DNA from: CAYUYV01 sp964449455
GTDB lineage: Bacteria; Pseudomonadota; Alphaproteobacteria; JAJFIK01
Length of the DNA: 30,792 bases
Assembly: GCA_964449455.1 (NCBI GenBank)
Contig: CAYUYV010000047.1
Location: forward strand, 1-30,792
Direction of reading: 5' to 3'
The position numbers were made by a program, and so were the translations under genes. Numbering within the stretch: the first letter of the stretch is position 1; every line of letters begins with the position of its first letter. Shown here one piece after another: positions 23,121 to 30,792 of this stretch. The notes beneath the pieces are model-generated. The model did not search any database. It was not told the DNA's origin and was given only the letters and a program-made list of their open reading frames with translations.

Positions 23121-25244
23121 TCAGCCTGTTTTGCCGATCAACCGCACGGCGGCGCCGCCGCCCGGCGCGAGCGGCAGGGTCAGGACGTCACTGGCGCCCA
23201 ATCCGTCCCAGCGCTCAATGGTGATGGGATAGGGGTTCGTGTCGTAATCGGCGCCCTCCCCGTCCCGGTAGATTTCGGCCGTGTAGGTCTGGTCCGGGTC
23301 CAGAAAATCGAGGGGTACGGTAATCGTCCGGGCGTCCTCATTGGTCAGGGCACCGAGATACCAGTCCGCCCCGCCCCGGTCCTTCCGGGCCATGACGACA
23401 TAGTCCCCGATCTCTCCGGCCAATGCCTTGCTGTCTTCCCAATCCGTGGGCACATCTTTAATGAACTGGAATGCCTCGGGGCGTGCCTCATAGTTCTCTG
23501 GCAGGTCAGCCGCCATTTGGATCGGGCTGTACAGCACCACATAGAGGGCCAGTTGCTTGGCAAGGGTCGTTTCGATGCGGCTGCGCTTATCGTGGCGCTT
23601 CAGGTCCGGACTGATGGGATCGCGTTCATTTGGACGCAGATCAAAAATCCCCGGGGTGAAGTCCATGGGCCCTGAGAGCATGCGCGTGAAGGGCAAAATC
23701 GCCGTGTGAGAGGGCGGATTGGGCGGAAGGCCCCAGGCATTGTATTCCTGGCCCCGCGCCCCTTCCCGGGACAGCCAGTTGGGATAGGTCCGCCGCAGGC
23801 CCGTATCCTTCACGGGCTCATGGGCATTGATGCTGATCTTCCGCTTGGCCGCTTCCCGCAAGACATGGAGGTGATGGTTCACCAGAACCTGGCCGTCATG
23901 CCATTCATAGCGGGCAATGCCGTCCGGCCCCACCCGTTTGATGCCCCCCGCATCGGCCACATAGCCCGTCTTGACCTGGCGCACGCCCAGACGGCCATAA
24001 AGGTCAAATGCCTCCGCAAGCTGATTTTCGTAGTTGGTGATATTCCCGGAGGTCTCGTGGTGACCGATCAGCCGCACGCCCTTCTCCCGGGCATAGGCGG
24101 TTACAGCCTCGATATCGAAATCGGGATAGGCTTCAGTGAAGGAAAACACATCGCCATTGTTGTACCAGTCCCCGTCCCAACCGATATTCCAACCTTCCAC
24201 CAACACGCCGGCAAAGCCATGCTCGGCGGCAAAGTCGATATAGCGTTTGGCTTCCTGCGTTGTCGCACAATGCTTGACGTCCGTCCCCCAATTGCAGTCC
24301 TTGATATGCATGGCCCACCAGATGCCGATATAGCGTCCCGGCTCGACCCAGGACACATCCCCCAAGGCATTGGGCTCATTGAGGTTCAAAATGAGATCTG
24401 AGTTGATGAGGCCGGCCGCATCCGGTGCGATCTGAATGGTTCGCCAGGGTGTTTTAAAGGGGCCAGTCTTTCGCACCTTCGCTCCGTCAAACCAGGGCGC
24501 CAGCTCCGCCTCGAAGACACCAGGCCGGGTCTGCCCCAAAGACATGCCCGCATAATCGACCAGGGCCGCCTCGTGAATGCTCACATGCACACCGCTGTCC
24601 ATGCGCAGGGTCATGGGCGTGTGGGCGCGCTCAACCTCGGAAACCGGTGTTTCCCTGTACAGATATTCATAGCGGTTCCACCCACCCGACGGGATCCACC
24701 ACACGGTGGCCGTCTCCGGAACCCGGAATTCCGTCAGCTCATCAACGATTGCCGATGGACCGGTGATGCCCGCCTGTTCGTCCACCTCATATCGCAGGGC
24801 CACACCGTCGTTGAATACCCGGAAAACCACCTGGAAAGTGCGTTTTGGCCCCGTCGTGGACGCAAAGGTGACCGTCAGTTCCCCATAGGCATCCTCGACC
24901 ACACGCCGCTCGCCCCAGGGCTGTTGCCAAGTGCCCCGATTTTGCCGGTCCGTCGCGGCCTGGAGGCGGAAGCCTTGATCAAGACCATGGTGTCCTTGAA
25001 ATCGCAAGCCCAAATAGGAGGTGTCGATGATTTTTTGATCAGCATAGTGAACTTCATAGGACGGGCGCCCCCCGTCAACGCTCACGACAAGGTCAATACG
25101 CCCGTCCGGTGACTGAGCGCCCATAGCACTATCCGACGGCTGCCTCAAATCCAGATCGATCTGGCCAAGGCAAGTGTCCCATGGAGCAAAGACCAGAGTG
25201 AATGCCGTCAGGACCAAGACTGGAGCCGTCAGAATCCGTTTCAT
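23121..25244 (-). CDS. Exported GH97 glycoside hydrolase (alpha-glucosidase type)
   Basis: Family 97 glycosidase of 707 residues, related to SusB, expected to release glucose from alpha-glucans or maltooligosaccharides in the periplasm. Signal peptide MKRILTAPVLVLTAFTLVFAPWDTCLG; N-terminal beta-sandwich (SPDGRIDLVVSVDGGRPSYEVHYADQ); central TIM barrel with FAGVLVEGWNIGWDGDW (about 348), LIGHHETSGN (about 395), NAHEPVKDTGLRRTYPN (about 474) and GQEYNAWG (about 498). Glutamates in HHET, NAHE and GQEY correspond to the bases and acid of the inverting, SusB-like alpha-glucosidase subgroup, not the retaining alpha-galactosidase one. Start 25244 begins the signal peptide and has GAGAGGA upstream. 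It lies downstream of the TonB receptor on the same strand, separated by a terminator-like hairpin. Confidence 0.93.
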   Translation of the reverse strand: MKRILTAPVLVLTAFTLVFAPWDTCLGQIDLDLRQPSDSAMGAQSPDGRIDLVVSVDGGRPSYEVHYADQKIIDTSYLGLRFQGHHGLDQGFRLQAATDRQNRGTWQQPWGERRVVEDAYGELTVTFASTTGPKRTFQVVFRVFNDGVALRYEVDEQAGITGPSAIVDELTEFRVPETATVWWIPSGGWNRYEYLYRETPVSEVERAHTPMTLRMDSGVHVSIHEAALVDYAGMSLGQTRPGVFEAELAPWFDGAKVRKTGPFKTPWRTIQIAPDAAGLINSDLILNLNEPNALGDVSWVEPGRYIGIWWAMHIKDCNWGTDVKHCATTQEAKRYIDFAAEHGFAGVLVEGWNIGWDGDWYNNGDVFSFTEAYPDFDIEAVTAYAREKGVRLIGHHETSGNITNYENQLAEAFDLYGRLGVRQVKTGYVADAGGIKRVGPDGIARYEWHDGQVLVNHHLHVLREAAKRKISINAHEPVKDTGLRRTYPNWLSREGARGQEYNAWGLPPNPPSHTAILPFTRMLSGPMDFTPGIFDLRPNERDPISPDLKRHDKRSRIETTLAKQLALYVVLYSPIQMAADLPENYEARPEAFQFIKDVPTDWEDSKALAGEIGDYVVMARKDRGGADWYLGALTNEDARTITVPLDFLDPDQTYTAEIYRDGEGADYDTNPYPITIERWDGLGASDVLTLPLAPGGGAAVRLIGKTG

Positions 25245-25284
25245 GGCGCGTGTCCTCTCTCGGTGTTTGTCTTTATGGATCAGC

Positions 25285-25325
25285 CCAGAAGAGAAAGACC
25301 CCGGACTGCGCGATGCGGTCCGGGG
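25285..25325 (-). terminator. Hairpin between TonB receptor and GH97 gene
   Basis: CCCCGGAC (25299-25306) pairs perfectly with GTCCGGGG (25318-25325); on the minus strand a T/C-rich tract (TCTTTCTCTTC) follows. It can terminate most receptor transcripts or let some read through into GH97. Confidence 0.65.
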
Positions 25326-25376
25326 CAAGTCAGTGGGGAAATCAAATGGCCACGGAGATGGGACCCCGCGACGCCG

Positions 25377-28307
25377 TCAATAGGTGTAGCTCGCACCGAG
25401 GAAGAAGACCCGGCCGAATTGCTGGCGAGTGCCGGTCTGGGCCTCGGCCGCAAAGAAGGTCGTCACTGGCTCATCGGTCAGGTTGTTGACCTGGAACAGC
25501 AAGGTGAGACCCGCCAGGGAACTGTCCGGCGCAAAATCATAGGACGCCTGATAGTCCAGCACCAATTCGGCAGCCGTAAGCGGAAGCTGGGCGTTCACCC
25601 CGATCTGCGGCGAGACGAATTCGGAGCGATAGCGCAAACCGAGACGGTTCTGGAAGCCACCCTTCTCATAGTAGATCGTGCCGTTGAAGACGTGATCGGA
25701 GAGACCCGGGAGTGGCAGCGTGACATCGACACCGCTATTGCCCGTGGTGAAATCGATGATGCTGTCTGTGTAGGAATAGTTCAGCACCACGCCAAGGCCA
25801 TCAAAGGGCGCCGGCAGGAAATCGAAGAGCTGGCTGTAGGCAACCTCGATCCCCCAGACATAACCGCCCTCGCCATTGATGGGACCACCAAAGGGACCAA
25901 CAAAAGTCGTGAGCTGATTGAAATTCGGCTCCGCCTGGAGCACCGGCACGAAGCCGGCTTCTTCGAAGTCAAATTGCGGATTGTTCTGGGAAACAATGAA
26001 GTTCACCAGATCCTTATAGAACGCCGCGACCGTGAAAATGCCGCCATTGTCGAAATAGCGTTCATAGGACAAATCAACATTGTTCGACAGGAAAGGCAGA
26101 AGGAACGGGTTACCGGAGCCGCCGCCCGTCGGGAAGCCACCGGAGTCGATGCTGACATTCAACCCGCTTCCCAGATCAAGAAGCGGCGGCCGGGCAATGG
26201 CCCGCGAGGCACCCACGCGCAGCTGATCCCGCTCCGACAGCAGGAACACGAGGTTACCGGCCGGCAGAACCCGGACGAAGTTCTGGCCGCCACCACTGGC
26301 AAGCGGACTGGTCGGGTCTTCGGTCGCAAGCTGATTAATGCTCACCTGGTTCGTCTGGACAATCCGGATCCCCATATTGCCCAGCACTTCAATGCCGAAC
26401 AGGGTCGTCTCGATATTGCCCTGGATATAGCCGGCCCACACATCTTCTTCGATCAGGAAGCTTTCCGAGCGCGTAAAGGCCTGGTCCTGGTTGAGCGTGA
26501 TTGGTCCGACCACACCCTCCACCACGGCGCGCGGATCCGGGACCACGATATAGCAGGGGAAGCCCGCATCGGCATAATCGCCCGCGAAACACTCAATGGA
26601 GGAGTTGCTGTCATCAAGAGCGATGGGATCGAAGAAATTGGCGGCGAACTGGAAGAAGCCGGCGTCATTGCCAAAATCATTCGATGTCCGCGTTTGGGTC
26701 GCTTCCCGGGTCGAGTAGCGCACACCCACTTCAACGGAGCGGAAGAAGGGGTCATCATCCAGGAAATATTCGACTTCACCCTCAACGGCGAACAGCTCGT
26801 CCTCGTTCTCGAAGGGAAAGGCACCGAACCGGCTCAAGCGATAGAGCGAGCGGTCTGTGAAGTCATTGGCGAAAGCAACAGTCGGAATGTCCGTGCCGTT
26901 GAGCTGGTAGAACACTTCCTGGTCCGTGCCGATCACCGCGGTGGCCGGCGCGTTGTTGCTGACACCCGGAACACCATCGAACCCGACAATGGGAAGGATG
27001 GCTGAAACCTCGTTTGTAAACGAACTTTCCGCACGCGAATAGGTGAAGTCCACCATAGTCCGGATGCGGTCATTCTGGAATTCGGCCTTAGAGCCGATCG
27101 AGATCAGCTCGTCCTCGTCGCGGTTGTCATCATTGATGCCCTGGAAGGTCAGCCCAAAGCCCCCGCCCGCAGTCGGCGCGCCTGTGTTGCGGCGAAATGT
27201 TCCGCCCACGATGGCATTGCCGGCGAAAATCGGATCGGTGACTGTCGTATTGCCGGGCACCTCCTGGGGACCGATAACGCGGATACCGCGGCCGATCTCT
27301 TCAGTCTCGAAGCGGGAGTAATAGGCATCGACTTCGAAGGTGAAGGTTTCAGTCGGCTGCCATTGGACGGTGCCGATGAGGCCGTCCCGCGTGTCCGTGC
27401 CGCCCGCTTCCTCGGTCTCGAAGCCGAAGGTCACATTATCCGGCTGGCCGTCGGCGTTCAGGTCCCGATTGGGCACCTGGTTGCCATTTTCGTCCGTGAA
27501 GAAACTGCCACGCTGATAGTCGAAGCCGACAAAGCGGGTCGCGACATTGGGCTGCTCCAGACGGGCATAGCCGATGGCAATGCCCAGCGTGTCATTGAGA
27601 AATTGGTCCACATAGGACAGGCTGACCCGGTAGCCGAAATCATCAGCATCAAAAATTTCGTCAGCCCGATCATTGTAAATCCCGCGGGCATTGACATTGA
27701 AGGTCCGGCCGTCCCGCTCCAGTGGGCGCACCGTCTTCAATTCCACGGTGCCGGCAAGGCCGCCTTCGATGAGCGACGCCTTGGGCGACTTGTAAACATC
27801 GGCCCCGGAGATCAGTTCGGACGGAAACTGCTCGAATTCGATGGAGCGATTGCCGTTGGGTGTGACCTGCTCGCGACCATTCAGGGTGGAGAAGGTCAGC
27901 GACTGACTGAGACCGCGAATATTGATGGCGCTTGACTGGCCGCTCACCCGCTGTGAGGAAATACCCGGCAGGCGGGCCAGCGCTTCAGCGATGGAGATAT
28001 CCGGCAGTCGGCCAATATCCTCGGCCGTGATGGACTCAATCACCGTGTCCGCGCGCCGCTTGTTCTCGATGGCATTCTGCAACGAAGCCCGGAACCCCCG
28101 CACGATGATCTGTTCTTCATCGCCGCCTCCCTCCGGCACCACCGCGGGCGTGTCATCACCGGCGGTGACATCCACATCATCCTCCGTCTGGGCCGGCTCT
28201 TGCGCCTGAGCGCCGGCCGGTGCGGCGATGCTCACCGCAAGGCTCAAGGCCAGGCCCGCGCAGCCCAGCATCAGGCCAGCACGCAGATCATCCATAAAAT
28301 GCGTCAT
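25377..28307 (-). CDS. TonB-dependent outer-membrane receptor, carbohydrate type
   Basis: A 976-residue outer-membrane transporter, probably for oligosaccharides, energised by TonB-ExbBD. Signal peptide MTHFMDDLRAGLMLGCAGLALSLAVSIAAPAGAQA; a possible TonB-contact segment EEQIIVRG; a plug with FRASLQNAIENKRRADTVIESITAEDIGRLPDISIAEALARLPGI, SSAINIRGLSQ, SELISGADVYKSPKASLIEGGLAGTVELKTVRP, which is the form seen in the Caulobacter/Xanthomonas large-receptor group that includes the maltodextrin receptor MalA. The barrel ends with the aromatic GASYTY. Two Cys lie about 15 residues apart in one loop (IECFAGDYADAGFPCYI). Start 28307 is preferred over 28511 because GGGGAGA precedes it and a signal peptide follows. 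GH97 lies downstream and GH13 is divergent, supporting an alpha-glucan substrate. Confidence 0.93.
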   Translation of the reverse strand: MTHFMDDLRAGLMLGCAGLALSLAVSIAAPAGAQAQEPAQTEDDVDVTAGDDTPAVVPEGGGDEEQIIVRGFRASLQNAIENKRRADTVIESITAEDIGRLPDISIAEALARLPGISSQRVSGQSSAINIRGLSQSLTFSTLNGREQVTPNGNRSIEFEQFPSELISGADVYKSPKASLIEGGLAGTVELKTVRPLERDGRTFNVNARGIYNDRADEIFDADDFGYRVSLSYVDQFLNDTLGIAIGYARLEQPNVATRFVGFDYQRGSFFTDENGNQVPNRDLNADGQPDNVTFGFETEEAGGTDTRDGLIGTVQWQPTETFTFEVDAYYSRFETEEIGRGIRVIGPQEVPGNTTVTDPIFAGNAIVGGTFRRNTGAPTAGGGFGLTFQGINDDNRDEDELISIGSKAEFQNDRIRTMVDFTYSRAESSFTNEVSAILPIVGFDGVPGVSNNAPATAVIGTDQEVFYQLNGTDIPTVAFANDFTDRSLYRLSRFGAFPFENEDELFAVEGEVEYFLDDDPFFRSVEVGVRYSTREATQTRTSNDFGNDAGFFQFAANFFDPIALDDSNSSIECFAGDYADAGFPCYIVVPDPRAVVEGVVGPITLNQDQAFTRSESFLIEEDVWAGYIQGNIETTLFGIEVLGNMGIRIVQTNQVSINQLATEDPTSPLASGGGQNFVRVLPAGNLVFLLSERDQLRVGASRAIARPPLLDLGSGLNVSIDSGGFPTGGGSGNPFLLPFLSNNVDLSYERYFDNGGIFTVAAFYKDLVNFIVSQNNPQFDFEEAGFVPVLQAEPNFNQLTTFVGPFGGPINGEGGYVWGIEVAYSQLFDFLPAPFDGLGVVLNYSYTDSIIDFTTGNSGVDVTLPLPGLSDHVFNGTIYYEKGGFQNRLGLRYRSEFVSPQIGVNAQLPLTAAELVLDYQASYDFAPDSSLAGLTLLFQVNNLTDEPVTTFFAAEAQTGTRQQFGRVFFLGASYTY

Positions 28308-28720
28308 GGTGTTCTCCCCTCGGAACAGGCCGTCGATGAGCAACCGACCCGTCATTCCGTTTCCCGTGCCGCCATGCGGTTCACCGCTTTGCAGCTTTAT
28401 TGTCACACGGACGGTCGTGCCGCCCGGCCCCGTGCCGGCGTGGCTTTGCGGCCAGCCGGCGCTTGGCTTGCGCGCCTGTATTCGAATGACATCCACACCA
28501 CACGGTGCCACCCAATGCGCAGGCGCGCCCCAACCGTGTCAAAAGTGTGAAAATTTTTTGCGCTTTTGGCAAGCCGCATTTGCGAAAAAGACTGTGATCA
28601 GCCACTCCCTCACCAGGGCATCACTGCGGGCCACGGCGAGGTAAATCCCCTTATTTTCCAACTGCTTGTGAACGTATCCAGCGTGTTGGACGCAGGCTCG
28701 CGGGGGCTTTGATTGGGCCA

Positions 28721-28736
28721 TTGTAAATTTTTACAA
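28721..28736. promoter_or_regulatory. Palindrome TTGTAAA-TT-TTTACAA
   Basis: Perfect 7-bp arms around a 2-bp centre, about 77 bp before the amylase start. It is a good candidate operator; the regulator is unknown. Confidence 0.45.
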
Positions 28737-28777
28737 AAGCGCCCAGTGTGCGCGGCTCAGTGTGTGCGTCAAACACA

Positions 28778-28796
28778 ACGCAAACGGTTTCAGCGT
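28778..28796. promoter_or_regulatory. LacI-family-like operator before the amylase gene
   Basis: ACGCAAACGGTTTCAGCGT has ACGC/GCGT outer arms and an AAAC-G-GTTT core, the form of LacI/PurR-family operators (compare ACGCAAACGTTTGCGT). It ends 16 bp before the amylase ATG, where binding would block the ribosome-binding site region or early transcription. LacI-type regulators commonly control maltodextrin loci in this class; none is encoded in the window. Confidence 0.5.
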
Positions 28797-28812
28797 TTAA
28801 GGGAGTGCCTCC

Positions 28813-30744
28813 ATGGCCGGCCAGTGCACAAAGACCCAACCCCAGGACCCCCACCAGACACTTCGCGTGCAAATCCACCGGGCGGCAATCGGAGCAATCG
28901 CCCTTGCAGCCAGCCTGATCCTGGCACAGCCGGCCACAGCTACAGCGCCTCAGCCGAGGGATACAAAAGCCCCGGTCAGCCTTGACCGTCCGCCTGAGGA
29001 TGAAATCGTCTATTTTGTCCTGCCAGACCGTTTCGACAATGCGGACCTTTCGAATGACACAGGGGGGTGGCCCGGCGGACGGCTGGAGCACGGCTTTGAT
29101 CCGACCCACAAAGGGTTTTACCATGGCGGCGACCTTAAGGGCCTCACCCGCCGCTTGGACTATATTAAGGGTCTGGGGGCCACAGCGATTTGGCTCGGCC
29201 CCATCTACAAGAACAAGCCGGTCCAAGGTCCTCCGGGAGAGGAAACCGCCGGCTATCACGGCTATTGGATCACAGACTTTACCCAAGTCGATCCCCATTT
29301 CGGAACCAATGCGGACTTAAAGGCCTTTGTCGATGGCGCCCATGCCCGGGGCATGAAGGTCTTTCTCGACATCATCACCAATCACACGGCCGATGTGATC
29401 GCCTACCGGGAATGTCACGATCCGAACTATGAGGGGCCAGACCGTCTGGAAGAAGGCTGCCCCTATCGCTCCAAGGCTGCTTATCCCTTTACGACCCGCG
29501 GCGATGCGAAGGCTGCGCCCATCAATGGGGGCTTTCTGGGCGACGCACCTGCCCATCAGACGGCAGAGAACTTTGCGAACCTGACCCGGCCGGACTATGC
29601 CTACACGCCCTTTGTCCCAAAGGCAGAACAGAATGTGAAGGTGCCGGCCTGGCTCAATCAGGTGCGCTATTATCACAATCGGGGCGAGACCACATTCGAA
29701 GGTGAAAATTCCCTATACGGTGATTTCGCCGGCCTTGATGATCTCATGACGGAGGACCCTGCGGTCGTCCAGGGGTTCATCGACATTTTCAAGACCTGGA
29801 TTACGACTTTCCGCGTTGATGGCTTTCGGATCGATACAGCGCGGCACGTCAATCCATCCTTCTGGCGCAGCTTTTTGCCGGCAATGAAAGCCCATGCGGA
29901 TGCCGAAGGCATCGCGAATTTTTATATTTTTGGCGAGGTCTATGATCCCGATCCCGCCGGTCTGGCCCGGGCGACCCGGGTCGATGCCTTCCCCACGGTC
30001 CTTGATTTTGCGTTCCAGAATGCTGCGGCCCAGGTGATCGTAGCCGGCGCCCCGACAGCTCGTTTCGACGCGCTTTACCGGGCGGACGCCCTTTATGAGG
30101 GCGGTGAGGCGACGGCACGGCGCCTGCCCATTTTTCTCGGCAATCACGACATGGGACGCCTGGCCGGTTTCCTGCGCCAGGCCCATCCGCAAATGCCGGA
30201 TGCGGACCTCATCCGCCGGTTGAGGCTTGCCCATGCCCTGATGATCTTCGCCCGCGGTGTTCCGGTGATCTATTACGGTGATGAACAAGGCTTCGTCAGT
30301 GACGGGAACGACCAGGATGCCCGGGAAGACATGTTCCCCAGCCGGGTCGCGATATACAATGACAATGACCTTGCAGGCACGGACGCAACGACCGCCGCCG
30401 ACAATTTTGATACGGACCACCCCCTCTACCAGGCCATAGCCGAGATGGCGGCCCTTTATCACAGCCACGCCCCCTTACGCCGGGGCCGGCAGGTCTTGCG
30501 CCTGACCGAGCAGGACGGCGGCCTTTTCGCGTTTTCTCGCATTGATGAGCAGACCGGTACGGAGATCCTTGTTGTGCTGAATATGCGCGAGATGCCCCGC
30601 ACCGCATCGGTTGAAGTGAATGCCCACTCCCGGACCTGGACCAGCCTGGCCGGAACCTGCGCGCCGCAGGTTGACGCCACGGCCAGCTATCCGGTCACGG
30701 TTTCAGGTCTCGACTACATCATCTGCAAAAGCGCACGAAACTAG
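28813..30744 (+). CDS. Exported GH13 alpha-amylase family enzyme
   Basis: A 643-residue alpha-amylase-type glycosidase hydrolysing alpha-1,4 glucans or maltodextrins outside the cytoplasm. A polar start is followed by a signal segment AAIGAIALAASLILAQPATATA (residues 24-45). The (beta/alpha)8 barrel motifs are clear: region I DIITNHTAD (about 186-194), region II GFRIDTARH (337-345, nucleophile Asp341), region III FGEVYD (acid/base Glu about 375) and region IV LGNHDMGR (third acid Asp about 445). A C-terminal beta domain (LVVLNMREMPRTASVEV) follows. The start at 28813 has GGGAG with 7-base spacing; the polar 20-residue leader before the hydrophobic segment is long, so a later start is possible but no good one is seen. 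Divergent from the TonB receptor. Confidence 0.93.
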   Translation: MAGQCTKTQPQDPHQTLRVQIHRAAIGAIALAASLILAQPATATAPQPRDTKAPVSLDRPPEDEIVYFVLPDRFDNADLSNDTGGWPGGRLEHGFDPTHKGFYHGGDLKGLTRRLDYIKGLGATAIWLGPIYKNKPVQGPPGEETAGYHGYWITDFTQVDPHFGTNADLKAFVDGAHARGMKVFLDIITNHTADVIAYRECHDPNYEGPDRLEEGCPYRSKAAYPFTTRGDAKAAPINGGFLGDAPAHQTAENFANLTRPDYAYTPFVPKAEQNVKVPAWLNQVRYYHNRGETTFEGENSLYGDFAGLDDLMTEDPAVVQGFIDIFKTWITTFRVDGFRIDTARHVNPSFWRSFLPAMKAHADAEGIANFYIFGEVYDPDPAGLARATRVDAFPTVLDFAFQNAAAQVIVAGAPTARFDALYRADALYEGGEATARRLPIFLGNHDMGRLAGFLRQAHPQMPDADLIRRLRLAHALMIFARGVPVIYYGDEQGFVSDGNDQDAREDMFPSRVAIYNDNDLAGTDATTAADNFDTDHPLYQAIAEMAALYHSHAPLRRGRQVLRLTEQDGGLFAFSRIDEQTGTEILVVLNMREMPRTASVEVNAHSRTWTSLAGTCAPQVDATASYPVTVSGLDYIICKSARN

Positions 30745-30792
30745 TGTCGTGGATCAGAAGTCCGCATGAGAAGTCCCGGCACGTCCGTCTGC
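30745..30792. other. Window end, nothing recognised
   Basis: Forty-eight bases beyond the amylase stop; too short to assign. Further genes of the glucan locus (MFS transporter, LacI regulator, another glucosidase) might follow outside the window. Confidence 0.4.

Larger units (their letters stand above)
28308..28812. promoter_or_regulatory. Divergent promoter region, TonB receptor / GH13 amylase
   Basis: 505 bp with no convincing gene. It should hold both promoters. Two symmetric elements, listed separately, lie in the amylase-proximal 100 bp. AT-rich tracts (around 28550-28590 and 28640-28660) stand out against the GC-rich background, as in regulated promoters. Confidence 0.6.

Noticed and set aside
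25263..27005. Long plus-strand open frame opposite the TonB receptor
   Set aside because: The same codon-bias shadow; the receptor frame has clear plug and barrel motifs.
1..30792. CRISPR arrays, insertion sequences, prophage, restriction or toxin-antitoxin modules
   Set aside because: No spaced identical repeats, transposase motifs, phage genes or typical defence motifs were seen; the tandem repeats present are spacer-free.

Overview
The window is GC-rich, tightly packed Gram-negative chromosome. It carries a gltX-gltA pair, an FNR-type site in front of hemN, and a large TonB-dependent receptor of the carbohydrate-receptor type found in Caulobacter and Xanthomonas. Together these point to an alphaproteobacterium. 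Caulobacterales, Sphingomonadales or Kordiimonadales/Iodidimonadales-like lineages would fit; the genus cannot be read from the sequence. The contig contains four runs of exactly 100 N (2813-2912, 4524-4623, 7028-7127, 12291-12390). These are most likely scaffold gaps of unknown length, and three of the four sit next to short tandem repeats.

Layout. 1-2463: the 3' part of glutamyl-tRNA synthetase, then citrate synthase. 2464-4390: a poorly resolved stretch with a gap, then hemN behind an FNR-like box. 4391-7155: intergenic minisatellites around a gap, a minus-strand secreted redoxin with a Fur-like box over its promoter, a minus-strand exported MTA/SAH-nucleosidase-like protein, a frameshifted sulfatase-like remnant, and another gap. 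7156-11360: a lone roadblock/LC7 protein, a long DinG/XPD-type Fe-S helicase, and a DUF1826 protein that overlaps the helicase tail to tail. 11569-14382: an e(P4)-type HAD acid phosphatase on a very long charged stalk (interrupted by a gap), a VOC/glyoxalase protein, and an alkylmercury-lyase-like protein whose 5' end looks frameshifted. 14470-17871: a Tricorn/S41 protease. 18055-22869: a 1604-residue extracellular nuclease (ExeM/NucH type) with three tandem lamin-tail-like repeats and features of type I secretion. 23121-30744: an alpha-glucan utilisation locus with a GH97 glucosidase, a TonB-dependent receptor and, divergently, a GH13 amylase.

How the genes fit together. The right third reads as a nutrient-scavenging region. 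The TonB receptor would import oligosaccharides across the outer membrane, and the exported GH97 and GH13 enzymes would trim them. The receptor/amylase intergenic region carries a LacI-family-like operator and a second palindrome. The secreted nuclease may serve phosphate or nucleoside scavenging; a Pho-box-like direct repeat lies upstream of it. The exported phosphatase and exported nucleosidase could act further along such a route, but that link is inference.

No CRISPR array, IS element, prophage, rRNA or intact tRNA was seen. The most interesting candidates are the stalked phosphatase, the nuclease with near-identical internal repeats and a doubled C-terminal motif, and the regulatory palindromes.
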